The notes: generated by a model from the letters alone, not told the origin. 64,000 nucleotides of DNA from Corynebacterium sp. BD556 (GCF_038452275.1 NZ_CP141643.1:186001-250000), one strand, 5' to 3'; shown: positions 27,460 through 35,822, counted from the stretch's first letter. Numbers and translations: made by a program.

Positions 27460-28982
27460 CGGATAACCGCACCCCGATCAGGCGCGCCCTCATCAGCGTC
27501 TACGATAAAACTGAGCTGGAAGAAATCGCCGCCGCCCTCGGCAAAGCCGGGGTGGAAATCATCTCCACAGGCTCTACGGCCAAGCGCATCGCCGACGCTG
27601 GTGTCGCAGTGACCGAGGTGGCGCAGCTGACCGGTTTCCCAGAGGTACTTGAGGGTCGCGTGAAGACCCTCCACCCGCGTGTCCACGCTGGTATCCTCGC
27701 TGATCTGCGCAAAGACGACCATGTGCAGCAGCTCAAAGATCTCGAAATTGAGCCTTTCCAGCTTGTCGTAGCCAACCTGTACCCCTTCGAGGAGACGGTG
27801 AAGTCCGGCGCCAGCTTCGACGAGTGTGTCGAACAGATCGACATCGGGGGGCCTTCCATGGTGCGCGCCGCAGCGAAAAACCACCCGTCGGTTGCCGTCG
27901 TGACCTCCCCCAACCAGTACGGCGACCTCATCGAGGCCCTCGACAAGGGCGGCTTTACGGAAGGTGAGCGTCGTTCGCTGGCCGCTGCCGCCTTTGCCCA
28001 CACCGCGAGCTACGACGCGGAAGTCGCCGACTGGATGGAAAGCCAGCTTGGAGGCAAGGCCTCCGTCGAACTGCGCTACGGCGAGAACCCGCACCAGTCT
28101 GCCTGCCTCGCCAGCGAGGGCTGGGGGCTTGCAAACGCCACCCAACACGGCGGCAAAGAAATGAGCTACAACAACTACCAAGACGCTGATGCCGCTTGGC
28201 GCGCCGCCTGGGACCACGAGCGCCCGTGCGTGGCCATCATCAAGCACGCCAACCCCTGCGGCGTGGCAGTATCCGACGAATCCATCGCGCAGGCCCATCA
28301 AAAAGCCCACGCGTGCGACCCCGTCTCCGCCTACGGTGGGGTCATCGCGGCGAACCGCGAAGTCACACTCGAAATGGCTCAACAGGTCAAGCCCATTTTC
28401 ACTGAGGTCATTGTTGCCCCGTCGTACGCTCCGGATGCGCTTAAGGTGTTGCAGGAGAAGCCGAACCTGCGCATCCTCGAAGTGGAGCCGCGGCAGATCG
28501 ACCTGGAGTTTCGCCCCATTTTCGGTGGTATGCTCATTCAAGACCGCGACGCCTACCAGGCAGAGGGCGACGACCCGCAGAACTGGAAATTGGTGGCGGG
28601 TGAGGCGGCCTCCGAAGAAATGCTCGCGGAGCTTGAGTTCGCCTGGCGTGCCGTGCGTTGCGTGAAGTCCAACGCCATCCTCATTGCGTCTGACAACGCC
28701 TCGGTGGGAATCGGCATGGGACAGGTCAACCGCGTTGACTCGGCGAAGCTGGCGGTGGAGCGTGCCAACACCCTCGATGAGGGGCGCAACCGCACCAATG
28801 GGGCAGTGGCCGCCTCGGATGCCTTCTTCCCCTTCGCTGACGGCTTCCAGGTGCTTAGCGACGCCGGAGTGCGCGCGGTCGTCCAGCCGGGCGGTTCGAT
28901 TCGTGACGAGGAAGTCATCGCCGCCGCCAAGGAAGCTGGCGTGACCATGTACCTGACCGGAACGCGCCACTTCAGCCACTAA
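27456..28982 (+). CDS. purH: Bifunctional AICAR formyltransferase / IMP cyclohydrolase
   Basis: A 508-residue fusion for the last two steps of IMP synthesis. The N-terminal MGS-like IMP cyclohydrolase covers about residues 1-140 ([31 protein letters not shown]). The AICARFT domain follows ([26 protein letters not shown] with the catalytic Lys-His, and [16 protein letters not shown] near the end). The ATG overlaps the purN stop (ATGA). The C-terminus GTRHFSH is typical. Confidence 0.97.
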   Translation: MTDNRTPIRRALISVYDKTELEEIAAALGKAGVEIISTGSTAKRIADAGVAVTEVAQLTGFPEVLEGRVKTLHPRVHAGILADLRKDDHVQQLKDLEIEPFQLVVANLYPFEETVKSGASFDECVEQIDIGGPSMVRAAAKNHPSVAVVTSPNQYGDLIEALDKGGFTEGERRSLAAAAFAHTASYDAEVADWMESQLGGKASVELRYGENPHQSACLASEGWGLANATQHGGKEMSYNNYQDADAAWRAAWDHERPCVAIIKHANPCGVAVSDESIAQAHQKAHACDPVSAYGGVIAANREVTLEMAQQVKPIFTEVIVAPSYAPDALKVLQEKPNLRILEVEPRQIDLEFRPIFGGMLIQDRDAYQAEGDDPQNWKLVAGEAASEEMLAELEFAWRAVRCVKSNAILIASDNASVGIGMGQVNRVDSAKLAVERANTLDEGRNRTNGAVAASDAFFPFADGFQVLSDAGVRAVVQPGGSIRDEEVIAAAKEAGVTMYLTGTRHFSH

Positions 28983-28986
28983 ACCA

Positions 28987-29790
28987 GTGCGAAAGATCCT
29001 CAGTGTTCTCGCGGTGCTGCTGCTCACCGCCTGCGCGGCTGCACCCGAAGATGAACCACCTGCGCGCCCGCCGGTGGTGGCCACATCGGTCTGGGACGAG
29101 GCGACTATAGCAAGCCTCCACGACCTCGTCGCTTCGCTGGAAGAAAACCACGGCGGCGTGGTGGGAATTGCCGTCGCCGGCCCCGACGCGGTGAGGGTGT
29201 GGGGCAGCAACGAGGCCCAATTTGCCTGGTCCACCATCAAAGTGCCCATCGCTGTAGCGGCTTTCGAAGAAAACGCCGACCTTGCGAACATGCTCGCGCC
29301 GGCAGCTATGACCTATTCCGACAATGATGCGGCGTGGCAATTGTGGTCTGGCTTGAGTGAAGGCGCTGTGGATAACGTGTTCAAAAAAGCCGGTGTCGCA
29401 ATGAAAACGAAAGTCCGTGAACCGCTGGGCGAGGTGGAATTAACCCCCAGCCAAGAGGCGGCCCTCGCCTCCCGCTTGCCGTGCATGGATAACGCGCAGC
29501 CCGTCTTGAAGTTGATGGCTAAAGTCGTCGATGAGCAGTCTTACGGCCTGGGCCGCATCGATGAAGCGAAGTTCAAAGGTGGGTGGGGCGACGACGAAGA
29601 TGGCAACTACCTCGTGCGCCAAATGGGGCTCATCCCGCACCCCACAGGCGGCGAGATTGCTGTCTCCCTCATCGTGCAGCCTGACTCCGGCAGCTACGAA
29701 GAAGCGCAGGAAATGGCCGATGAGATCGCGGAAACGTTGGAGGAGTTGAGCGCGAACCTGCCCAAGGTCGTGTGCGGTTATCGTCGATAA
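28987..29790 (+). CDS. Lipoprotein with serine beta-lactamase/DD-peptidase fold
   Basis: A 267-residue exported lipoprotein with lipobox LLTAC (Cys16). Penicillin-recognising motifs can be placed: SxxK as STIK near residue 82, SxN as SDND near residue 101, and a KTG-like KGG in FKGGWGDDEDGNYLV near residue 198. It therefore has the class A beta-lactamase fold, but the third motif lacks the Ser/Thr, so beta-lactam hydrolysis is unlikely; a DD-peptidase, esterase or binding role is open. The GTG start is 4 bases after purH, suggesting cotranscription. Confidence 0.82.
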   Translation: MRKILSVLAVLLLTACAAAPEDEPPARPPVVATSVWDEATIASLHDLVASLEENHGGVVGIAVAGPDAVRVWGSNEAQFAWSTIKVPIAVAAFEENADLANMLAPAAMTYSDNDAAWQLWSGLSEGAVDNVFKKAGVAMKTKVREPLGEVELTPSQEAALASRLPCMDNAQPVLKLMAKVVDEQSYGLGRIDEAKFKGGWGDDEDGNYLVRQMGLIPHPTGGEIAVSLIVQPDSGSYEEAQEMADEIAETLEELSANLPKVVCGYRR

Positions 29791-29859
29791 GCACTAAGCT
29801 TCATACCCTTCGCGGCGCCGCCAACCTCAGCCGTTTCTGGGTAGTCAGACCTCACCGAC

Positions 29860-30516
29860 CTACTTCTCCCGCGAAACCAGACTGAGCGTGCGCATACCGC
29901 GGTTAGCGGGCAACTCGGCGTGCAACACGTCAAGTACTGCATCGGCGATCATGACGGAAGGGGCGGGCAAGGCGTCGTCGACAAGCGGATAAGGTGCGCT
30001 ACCGGTATTGTCGCGCATCTCTACTGCCGACAAAGTCATGTGAAAAGGCAACTCGATACGCGGATCGTCATCACCCACAATGCGCGCCGCCAAGGTGCGG
30101 AAAATGCCCTCAAGCTCCGTGCGCGCCGCGTGGTAGTCCTTGAATTCCTCAGACAGAGCCGTCGGTAGCTGGTAAAGCCGACCGATGTTCCACCCAGAAG
30201 ACAGCAAAATCCGTGTCTCCGCCGCCACAAGCGCCCACAACTTCAGCGACGGCGACTCATCGGAATCCGCGAGCTCGGAAGCGAGATCCAAGGCTGGCTG
30301 CACCGTCTCCATCAACAAGGTAAGGAAAATATCCGCCTTCGAAGGGAAGTGGTAGTACAGCGACGCCTGACGGATCCCAACAGCCTCCGCGATCTGGTGC
30401 GTAGAGGTCGTGGCGAAACCCTGGGTGGTGAAGAGTTCAGAGGAGGCATCGAGAATTTCCTCGCGGGCAGTTCTCCCCACGCGACGGGGGCTGTTCTTGC
30501 GCGGTCGGCCAGCCAT
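29860..30516 (-). CDS. amtR: TetR-family nitrogen regulator AmtR
   Basis: A 218-residue TetR repressor very close to AmtR of C. glutamicum, the master repressor of nitrogen genes that is released by adenylylated GlnK. The HTH segment TTSTHQIAEAVGIRQASLYY and FPSKADIFLTLL are nearly invariant in that family, and RLYQLPTALSEEF and LPFHMTLSAVEMR mark the ligand/adaptor domain. The start ATG 30516 follows AAAGGA/GAGG. No AmtR-type operator is obvious in the short upstream gap. It ends convergent to the purH operon. Confidence 0.95.
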   Translation of the reverse strand: MAGRPRKNSPRRVGRTAREEILDASSELFTTQGFATTSTHQIAEAVGIRQASLYYHFPSKADIFLTLLMETVQPALDLASELADSDESPSLKLWALVAAETRILLSSGWNIGRLYQLPTALSEEFKDYHAARTELEGIFRTLAARIVGDDDPRIELPFHMTLSAVEMRDNTGSAPYPLVDDALPAPSVMIADAVLDVLHAELPANRGMRTLSLVSREK

Positions 30517-30539
30517 TCCTCATCCTTTCTTAGGTTCTT

Positions 30540-30578
30540 ACACAAAAATACACCCGCCTCGATTGCTCGGGGCGGGTG
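30540..30578 (-). terminator. Terminator of the rpmB-rpmG-rpsN-rpsR operon
   Basis: CACCCGCCTCG (30551-30561) pairs with CGGGGCGGGTG (30568-30578), 11 bases with one G-T pair and a 6-base loop. On the minus strand it is followed by TATTTTTGTG. It ends the ribosomal operon just before amtR. Confidence 0.85.
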
Positions 30579-30615
30579 CGTCGGAAGACTCTACGCTGTT
30601 ATCGTCAACCGGCTT

Positions 30616-30864
30616 CTAGCGGCTGGTGAACGGCAAAAGAGCCATTTCGCGGGCATTCTTGACCGCGGTGGCGACCTGACGCTGCTGCTGCGGCGTCAAA
30701 CCGGTAACGCGACGGGAACGGATCTTGTGGCGATCAGAGATGAAAAGACGCAAAGTCTCAATGTCTTTGTAATCGACCTGCTCGATCCCTTTGGCCTTCA
30801 GCGGGTTCTTCTTCGGGCGGCGGGACTGCTCCATGCGCGCCTTACGGTGATTGTTACGCTTCAT
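30616..30864 (-). CDS. rpsR: Ribosomal protein S18, cysteine-free form
   Basis: An 82-residue S18 ([20 protein letters not shown], then [22 protein letters not shown]). It contains no cysteine, so it is the zinc-independent (C-) type. The frame is open upstream, but ATG 30864 behind GGAGG gives the family start. It is the last gene of a four-gene ribosomal operon with the order of the Zur-regulated mycobacterial rpmB2-rpmG-rpsN2-rpsR2 cluster. Confidence 0.96.
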   Translation of the reverse strand: MKRNNHRKARMEQSRRPKKNPLKAKGIEQVDYKDIETLRLFISDRHKIRSRRVTGLTPQQQRQVATAVKNAREMALLPFTSR

Positions 30865-30880
30865 AGTTTCAGGCTCCTCC

Positions 30881-31186
30881 TTACCACGAAGACTTACGAA
30901 CGCCCGGCAGCTCACCACGGTGAGCCATCTCGCGCATACGGACACGGGACAGACCGAACTTGCGGAGGTAGCCGCGGGGGCGACCATCATGTGCATCGCG
31001 GTTGCGCACGCGAGCCGGGGAGGCATCGCGCGGCTGGCGGTTCAGTTCGAACTGGGCCTCGAGACGGTCCTCGTCGGACGTCTCGGGGTTGCGGATGATT
31101 GCCTTGAGCTCAGCGCGACGCTCCGCGTAGCGAGCGACGATCTCCTTGCGCTTCTCGTTCTTGGCGATCTTTGACTTCTTAGCCAT
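30881..31186 (-). CDS. rpsN: Ribosomal protein S14, cysteine-free (long) form
   Basis: A 101-residue S14 with the long N-terminal part ([20 protein letters not shown]) and a C-terminal [20 protein letters not shown] where zinc-ribbon S14 has CxxC pairs. No cysteine is present. It sits 3 bases after rpmG and 16 before rpsR. Confidence 0.96.
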   Translation of the reverse strand: MAKKSKIAKNEKRKEIVARYAERRAELKAIIRNPETSDEDRLEAQFELNRQPRDASPARVRNRDAHDGRPRGYLRKFGLSRVRMREMAHRGELPGVRKSSW

Positions 31187-31189
31187 AAA

Positions 31190-31354
31190 TTATCGCTCCT
31201 CGCGGAATTCGACGTGCTTGCGGACAACCGGGTCGTACTTCTTCATGGAAAGACGATCCGGGTTGTTGCGCTTGTTCTTACGGGTTACGTAGGTGTAACC
31301 AGTGCCCGCAGTGCTTTTCAGCTTGATGATCGGGCGGATATCGTTACGTGCCAT
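31190..31354 (-). CDS. rpmG: Ribosomal protein L33, cysteine-free form
   Basis: A 54-residue L33 ([20 protein letters not shown], then [20 protein letters not shown]). The four zinc cysteines of the C+ form are replaced. The ATG overlaps the rpmB stop (TAATG), so it is translationally coupled. Confidence 0.95.
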   Translation of the reverse strand: MARNDIRPIIKLKSTAGTGYTYVTRKNKRNNPDRLSMKKYDPVVRKHVEFREER

Positions 31355-31590
31355 TAGATCTTCTCACCTCGTGCGCGGATAGCAGCGACAACGGACTCGA
31401 TGCCGTCGCGGTCGATGATCTTGAGGCCCTTGGTGGAAACCCTCAGGGTAATGGTGCGACCCTCGGAGGGCAGGTAAAACCGGCGCTTCTGCACGTTGGG
31501 GTTCCAACGGCGCGAGTGGCGGCGGTGCGAGTGCGAGACGGTTTTGCCAAACTGCGGCTTACGTCCCGTGACCTGGCAATGTGCCGACAT
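31354..31590 (-). CDS. rpmB: Ribosomal protein L28
   Basis: A 78-residue L28 ([40 protein letters not shown]). It has a single cysteine at position 5 and no second pair, so no zinc ribbon. It is the first gene of the operon. A 199-base upstream region carries a strong stem-loop (see the leader entry). Confidence 0.96.
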   Translation of the reverse strand: MSAHCQVTGRKPQFGKTVSHSHRRHSRRWNPNVQKRRFYLPSEGRTITLRVSTKGLKIIDRDGIESVVAAIRARGEKI

Positions 31591-31626
31591 GGGTTAGCTT
31601 CTTTCTCTTCTGCCGCCCACGCTTCA

Positions 31627-31690
31627 GATTGCCGGTGAAAGGTGGCACCGCGCCCGGCATGTGAGGGGGCCGGGGGTGCCGAAAGCAATC
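31627..31690 (-). promoter_or_regulatory. Structured 5' leader candidate of the rpmB operon
   Basis: Read on the minus strand, three nested complementary pairs line up: GATTGC/GCAATC (31690-31685 with 31632-31627), GGCACC/GGTGCC (31680-31675 with 31649-31644) and CCCGGC/GCCGGG (31674-31669 with 31658-31653), closing a 10-base loop. That is 18 paired bases with one 3-base bulge and one internal loop, ending 36 bases before the rpmB start. No T-run follows on either strand, so it is not an intrinsic terminator. A ribosomal-protein leader is the best guess. Confidence 0.55.
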
Positions 31691-31776
31691 GGTTGACGCA
31701 GGCGTATACGTGTACTTCGACAACAGCGAGAGTAAACACTACAGGGTTAGCAGCCGATTTCCTAATCTGGGTCCAG

Positions 31777-31782
31777 TAGAGT
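31777..31782 (+). promoter_or_regulatory. Probable -10 box of the DUF418 gene (leaderless)
   Basis: TAGAGT ends 7 bases before the GTG at 31790 with no ribosome binding site between. The arrangement is the same as in front of lhr. Confidence 0.4.
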
Positions 31783-31789
31783 TCCTGTA

Positions 31790-32959
31790 GTGAAAACCTC
31801 AGCTCCTGCAAGCACGCGCATCGTCGCGCTCGACGTTGCCCGAGGCATAGCCATCTTAGGAACCTTAGCCACCAATATTTGGATCTACGCGGGGTCGTCT
31901 TCGGCTATGAAAGAGTTGTTCGGCTCCAGTGAATACACCCTGGCGCGCAGCATTTCTGCGGGAGAAGAAGGGGCGATTGTCGACGCCGCCCTTCACCTCG
32001 TCACCGACGGGAAGTTCCTCGGCTTGCTCACCATCATGTTTGGCATCGGAATGGAAATCCAGCGACAGTCGGCGCTGCGCAAGGGGAAAAGGTGGCCCGG
32101 AGCATACTACTGGCGCGCGGCCTTGCTGGCGGTCGAGGGGTTACTCAACTACATCTTCGTTTTCGAGTTCGACGTCTTGCTGGGGTACGGACTTACCGCA
32201 CTCGCCGTAGCGCCCATCCTCGCGCGGAGTGAAAAGGTGCAAAAAGTTCTCATGTGGGTCGCACTGCTGGGACACATCGCGATTATCGGACTTCTGGACG
32301 TCGCGGTTGCCTACGCCATGAAAACTGCCACCGAGGAGGAACGAGCGGAAATGGCGGGGACACTTCAGTTCTACGACTCCACCTCCAGCTACACCGACAT
32401 GGTTTACACCCGCGTGACCAACTTTGCGCAAGGCCGCGTAGAAATCCCGATCCTCTTCACGATGGGACTGGCCATGTTCCTCATTGGTGCCCGGCTGTAC
32501 CGCGCCGGGCTGTTTGAAGCCCGCCGCACACTGCTGCGGCGCCGAGTCCTTTTCGTCGGGCTTGCCATCGGCTTGCCGCTGGACTGGGGGCTTCGCTTCT
32601 TTGCCACCTCAGCCACAGGGATGACGACGCGCTACGTTACCTCCGCATTGGTCGCCTTCGGTGTGCTCGCGCTGATTGCGGAGTATTACGTCCGGCGCGA
32701 CAACCAACTCGGGACGGTAGGTGCTGCTTTGACTGCGGTGGGAAGGATGGCGCTGACGTGCTATATCCTGCAAAACCTCATCGCGTCTGTGCTGTTTTAC
32801 GATTTTGGGCTGGGCTTAGCGCGCCGCATTGACGGCAGGCTCGGGGTGATCGCCGTGTACTTGTTGATCTGCGCAGTGATGATCGCATTGAGCGCAATGT
32901 GGCTGCGGCGCTTCCAGCGCGGACCCATCGAAGCAGTTATGCACCGTCTATACGTATGA
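31790..32959 (+). CDS. DUF418-domain membrane protein
   Basis: A 389-residue polytopic membrane protein with about nine or ten helices. The N-terminus RIVALDVARGIAILGTLATNI is the acyltransferase-3/DUF418-type first helix; the C-terminal DUF418 part is around VGRMALTCYILQNLIASVLF near residue 325. Such proteins may transfer or move acyl groups in the envelope; no reaction is established. It stands alone between the two ribosomal operons. Confidence 0.88.
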   Translation: MKTSAPASTRIVALDVARGIAILGTLATNIWIYAGSSSAMKELFGSSEYTLARSISAGEEGAIVDAALHLVTDGKFLGLLTIMFGIGMEIQRQSALRKGKRWPGAYYWRAALLAVEGLLNYIFVFEFDVLLGYGLTALAVAPILARSEKVQKVLMWVALLGHIAIIGLLDVAVAYAMKTATEEERAEMAGTLQFYDSTSSYTDMVYTRVTNFAQGRVEIPILFTMGLAMFLIGARLYRAGLFEARRTLLRRRVLFVGLAIGLPLDWGLRFFATSATGMTTRYVTSALVAFGVLALIAEYYVRRDNQLGTVGAALTAVGRMALTCYILQNLIASVLFYDFGLGLARRIDGRLGVIAVYLLICAVMIALSAMWLRRFQRGPIEAVMHRLYV

Positions 32960-33118
32960 AAAGGCGGGCGGAGGGCAACAGGAGAAATGGGGTGCGGGTG
33001 GTCTCCGCCAAGCGCTAGCTTTGCAGCGCAACGGTTTTCAGGTGTGCGCACAAGCGGACCGAAAGTCAGCCTGAAATGGTGGAATTAGGAAAAGGCGGTG
33101 CCAGCGGGTATTATCTTG

Positions 33119-33237
33119 CAGGTTGTTCAGCTCAGGCTGATCACCTGACGTAACTTTCGCACCCAACTCAGGCACGGTCTTTGTCAAAAAAAAGGGAACC
33201 GACCTGAAGTTCAATCCTGAGGGAGACGAATCAACCT
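33119..33237 (+). promoter_or_regulatory. Leader of rpmE-rpmF with alternative stems at the ribosome binding site
   Basis: CCTGAG at 33216-33221 directly abuts the GGGAG of the ribosome binding site (33221-33225). It can pair with either of two identical CTCAGG copies, at 33131-33136 and 33167-33172. Inside the nearer pairing GGTC and GACC can form an inner stem. The upstream copy can alternatively fold locally (TCAGC/GCTGA at 33128-33140). An L31 autoregulatory leader is plausible; Rfam holds L31 leader families including a corynebacterial one, to my knowledge. Confidence 0.45.
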
Positions 33238-33510
33238 ATGAAAAATGATATTCACCCGGATTACCACCCGGTGATCATCCAGGACGGTAACACTGGACAC
33301 AAGTTCCTGACCCGTTCCACCATGACCTCCGACCGCAAGGACACCTGGGAAGACGGCAACGAGTACCCGCTTATCGTCGTCGATGTGACCTCCGAGTCGC
33401 ACCCGTTTTGGACCGGCGCACAGCGTCTCATGGACACCGCAGGCCGCGTTGAGAAGTTCAACAAGCGCTTTGGTGGCATGGCTCGCCGCAAGAAGAAGTC
33501 CGCAAACTAA
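33238..33510 (+). CDS. rpmE2: Ribosomal protein L31 type B
   Basis: A 90-residue L31 ([60 protein letters not shown]). It is the type-B, cysteine-free form with the basic C-terminal tail [14 protein letters not shown] precedes the ATG. It is followed by rpmF with a 28-base gap. Confidence 0.96.
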   Translation: MKNDIHPDYHPVIIQDGNTGHKFLTRSTMTSDRKDTWEDGNEYPLIVVDVTSESHPFWTGAQRLMDTAGRVEKFNKRFGGMARRKKKSAN

Positions 33511-33538
33511 CTACAGGTCGAAGGAGGAGAACTAGACT

Positions 33539-33712
33539 ATGGCAACCCCCAAGTTCCGCAAGTCCCGCGCAAACACGCGCTCGCGCCGTTCGCAGTGGAA
33601 GGCCGACAACGCCGAGCTGCAGACCGTCAAGATTGACGGCCAGGAAGTGCGCATCCCGCGCCGCCTGATCAAGGCAGCCCAGGCGGGCCTGATCGACGTC
33701 GAGCAGTTCTAA
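33539..33712 (+). CDS. rpmF: Ribosomal protein L32, cysteine-free form
   Basis: A 57-residue L32 ([20 protein letters not shown]) ending [15 protein letters not shown]. The C-terminal CxxC pairs of zinc-binding L32 are absent. AAGGAGGAG lies 9 bases before the ATG. Confidence 0.96.
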   Translation: MATPKFRKSRANTRSRRSQWKADNAELQTVKIDGQEVRIPRRLIKAAQAGLIDVEQF

Positions 33713-33728
33713 ACACAACTGCTTATTA

Positions 33729-33759
33729 CCGGGCACCTCGAAAGAGGTGCCCGGTTTTT
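33729..33759 (+). terminator. rpmE-rpmF terminator
   Basis: CCGGGCACCTC (33729-33739), GAAA loop, GAGGTGCCCGG (33744-33754), then TTTTT. It is a textbook intrinsic terminator. Confidence 0.93.
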
Positions 33760-33893
33760 CGTGCTTGACGGCGAGTTTGTACCGCCCCAGCCGAACCCGG
33801 TGCGACTCTCACAGCTAGTGCCCAGCTAATGTTGCGCTAAGGTTTTCCCGTATTCAAGTACGCCTTCAGCACGAGAGAGCACAATTACCCGCC

Positions 33894-35006
33894 ATGACCA
33901 CCGAATACGACGTTGCGCAACCGAAGCGCCCCAGTTCGGCCCCAGTTCTCGCTGTAGCGCTGGTTACCGCCCTGGCGGCCGGCGGCGGTGCCGGTTACCT
34001 GGCGGGAAGTGCCGCGAACCCGCCGCAGCAAGTTTCCGCCCTTGAGCAGCCCAATGAAAACAAAACGGAAGCGCTCCCGGTGGGAGAGGGTTCCGTGGAA
34101 GCTGTCGCTGACCAGGTCCTGCCTGCTGTCGTCTCCATCGGTGTCGAGTCTTTGAGGGGCATGTCGGAGGGCTCCGGCTCTATCATTTCCTCGGACGGCT
34201 ACGTGCTGACCAACCACCACGTCATCGCCGATGCGGCCGCGGGAGGGGCAAAGATTGACGTCACGCTCAACGACGGCACCCGCCATGCGGCCCGGTTTAT
34301 CGCCTCCGACGTCAACACCGATGTCGGAGTGCTCAAAATTGAGGGAGTAGAAGGTCTGCCGGTGATCTCCTTCGGTGATTCCGATCAGTTGAAGGTGGGT
34401 CAAGACGTTGTGGCAGTCGGCTCCCCGCTGGGGCTTTCGGCGACAGTGACCAGCGGTATCGTTTCTGCTTTGAACCGCCCTGTGAGAGCGTCTCAGGGCG
34501 GCAGCGATAGTTCCCTGATGGACGGCATCCAAACCGATGCCGCCATCAACCCTGGCAACTCCGGCGGCCCCCTGGTGGACATGAACGGAAACTTGATCGG
34601 CATGAACTCCGTGATCGCCTCCCTGTCGCCGGGCAGGGGCGGGGCAGAAGGCGCCGCCGGTTCGATCGGTCTGGGCTTTGCTATTCCCTCGAATTTTGCG
34701 AAACGAGTCGCACAGCAGTTAATTGACTCAGGTAAAGCTACTCAGCCCATGCTTGGTGTTCAGGTAGATATCCGCTCCGGTGGGGGAGCTCTCGTCGTAG
34801 CGGTGGAGCCAGGCAGCCCGGGCGAGCAGGCGGGGCTGCGGCCGGGAGACGTAATTACGCAGTTAAATGAACGTCGCATCGATTCGGCGGACGCGCTGAT
34901 CGCCGCGACCCGCTCCCGCGACTTCGGGGAGCAGGTGACGCTTATGGTCCGCTCCGGCGAAGGTGAAGACGCCAGACCGGTAGATGTAACGCTTAGTTCC
35001 GAGTAA
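33894..35006 (+). CDS. Membrane-anchored HtrA-type serine protease (PepD-like)
   Basis: A 370-residue protein: short cytoplasmic N-terminus, one membrane helix (about 16-38), trypsin-like domain and a C-terminal PDZ domain (about 280-365). The triad is His109 in LTNHHV, Asp143 in NTDVGVLKI and Ser223 in NPGNSGGPL. It matches mycobacterial PepD/HtrA2, an envelope quality-control protease. In mycobacteria and C. glutamicum the gene follows mprA-mprB; here the space between rpmF and this gene holds only 180 bases and no such genes. Confidence 0.94.
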   Translation: MTTEYDVAQPKRPSSAPVLAVALVTALAAGGGAGYLAGSAANPPQQVSALEQPNENKTEALPVGEGSVEAVADQVLPAVVSIGVESLRGMSEGSGSIISSDGYVLTNHHVIADAAAGGAKIDVTLNDGTRHAARFIASDVNTDVGVLKIEGVEGLPVISFGDSDQLKVGQDVVAVGSPLGLSATVTSGIVSALNRPVRASQGGSDSSLMDGIQTDAAINPGNSGGPLVDMNGNLIGMNSVIASLSPGRGGAEGAAGSIGLGFAIPSNFAKRVAQQLIDSGKATQPMLGVQVDIRSGGGALVVAVEPGSPGEQAGLRPGDVITQLNERRIDSADALIAATRSRDFGEQVTLMVRSGEGEDARPVDVTLSSE

Positions 35007-35048
35007 ATTCATATCGGAAACGCGCGCACTTTATACAAGGAGATCGCC

Positions 35049-35609
35049 ATGCCGAACTCGCTCGATACGCTTGACCTCAACGAGCCAGACGAATCAGTCC
35101 TCCTGGCAGCCGAGCTTGAGGCGCAGCCACTGACCCCGCGTGCCTTGGTAGTGCTCGTGTCCGATCACCGCTTCGAGGCGAAGGATGACGACACTGACCG
35201 TCTCATCTGCGAACTTCTCCAGGAATATAATTTCACCGTCGACGCGGTTGTGCGTGTGAAGTCGAAAAAGGCGGCGATCCGGAAAGCGATTGAGACGGGT
35301 GTGGTCGGCGGTGTCGACCTTGTGCTTACCCTCGGGGGCACCGGCGTCGGACCGCGCGATAAGACCCCAGAGGCGACGCGCGCGGTCATCGACACCCTGG
35401 TGCCGGGTGTGGGACAAGCGATCCGCTCCTCGGGCCAAGCCTGCGGTGCCGTGGATGCCTGCACTTCCCGCGGTATCTGCGGTGTGTCCGGTTCCACCGT
35501 GGTCGTTAACTTGGCGCCGTCGCGTCAAGCGATCCGCGACGGTGTATCCACCTTCGCGCCTTTGGTTACTCATTTGATCAGCGACTTAAACAGGTACTCG
35601 CTGGCGTGA
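35049..35609 (+). CDS. moaB2: MoaB/MogA-type molybdenum cofactor protein (MoaB2)
   Basis: A 186-residue protein with the molybdopterin-binding fold; the motif LTLGGTGVGPRDKTPEAT (TGGTG loop) is near residue 97 and SGSTVVVNLAPS near residue 155. This fold adenylylates molybdopterin in Mog/MoaB. The N-terminal 28 residues are acidic and extra. AAGGAGAT precedes the ATG. The order htrA-moaB2-mscL is conserved in mycobacteria and corynebacteria. Confidence 0.92.
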   Translation: MPNSLDTLDLNEPDESVLLAAELEAQPLTPRALVVLVSDHRFEAKDDDTDRLICELLQEYNFTVDAVVRVKSKKAAIRKAIETGVVGGVDLVLTLGGTGVGPRDKTPEATRAVIDTLVPGVGQAIRSSGQACGAVDACTSRGICGVSGSTVVVNLAPSRQAIRDGVSTFAPLVTHLISDLNRYSLA

Positions 35610-35809
35610 GCAAGTATTCGGGGCCGCGGCAAAGGAGAAGGGCCCGCAGGGTGTCGGACGTTGATTATGACCGCCTGGCCGATAGTCCGGCTGAGCGGCC
35701 CTCAGCAGACGAACAACGTCGGGTGATCCTCGACGAGGACGAACCACCAGCGCTTGATCAGCTTCAATACTGGGAAAACGAAAAGCCCCCGCATTACGGG
35801 GGCGAGTAG
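35606..35809 (+). CDS. Small charged hypothetical protein
   Basis: A 67-residue, highly charged protein without cysteine or membrane segment: a basic N-terminus (GPRQRRRARR) followed by an acidic half ending in WENEKPPHYGGE. The GTG start overlaps the moaB2 stop by 4 bases, indicating coupled translation. I recognise no domain. The 3' end of the frame also carries the mscL terminator on the other strand. Confidence 0.65.
   Translation: MSKYSGPRQRRRARRVSDVDYDRLADSPAERPSADEQRRVILDEDEPPALDQLQYWENEKPPHYGGE
35774..35803 (-). terminator. mscL terminator inside the neighbouring reading frame
   Basis: GCCCCCG (35785-35791) and CGGGGGC (35797-35803) form a stem with a 5-base loop. On the minus strand it is followed by TTTTCGTTTTCCC. 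It serves mscL and lies in the coding 3' end of the small plus-strand gene. Confidence 0.8.
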
Positions 35810-35822
35810 GGCTACCTAGAAG

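Noticed and set aside
27246-29291. Minus-strand open frame of 681 codons opposite purN-purH
   Set aside because: Antisense of well-supported purine genes, with no ribosome binding site or domain.
31627-31690. Reading the rpmB upstream hairpin as an intrinsic terminator
   Set aside because: No T-run follows the stem on either strand, and no gene ends just before it on the plus strand.
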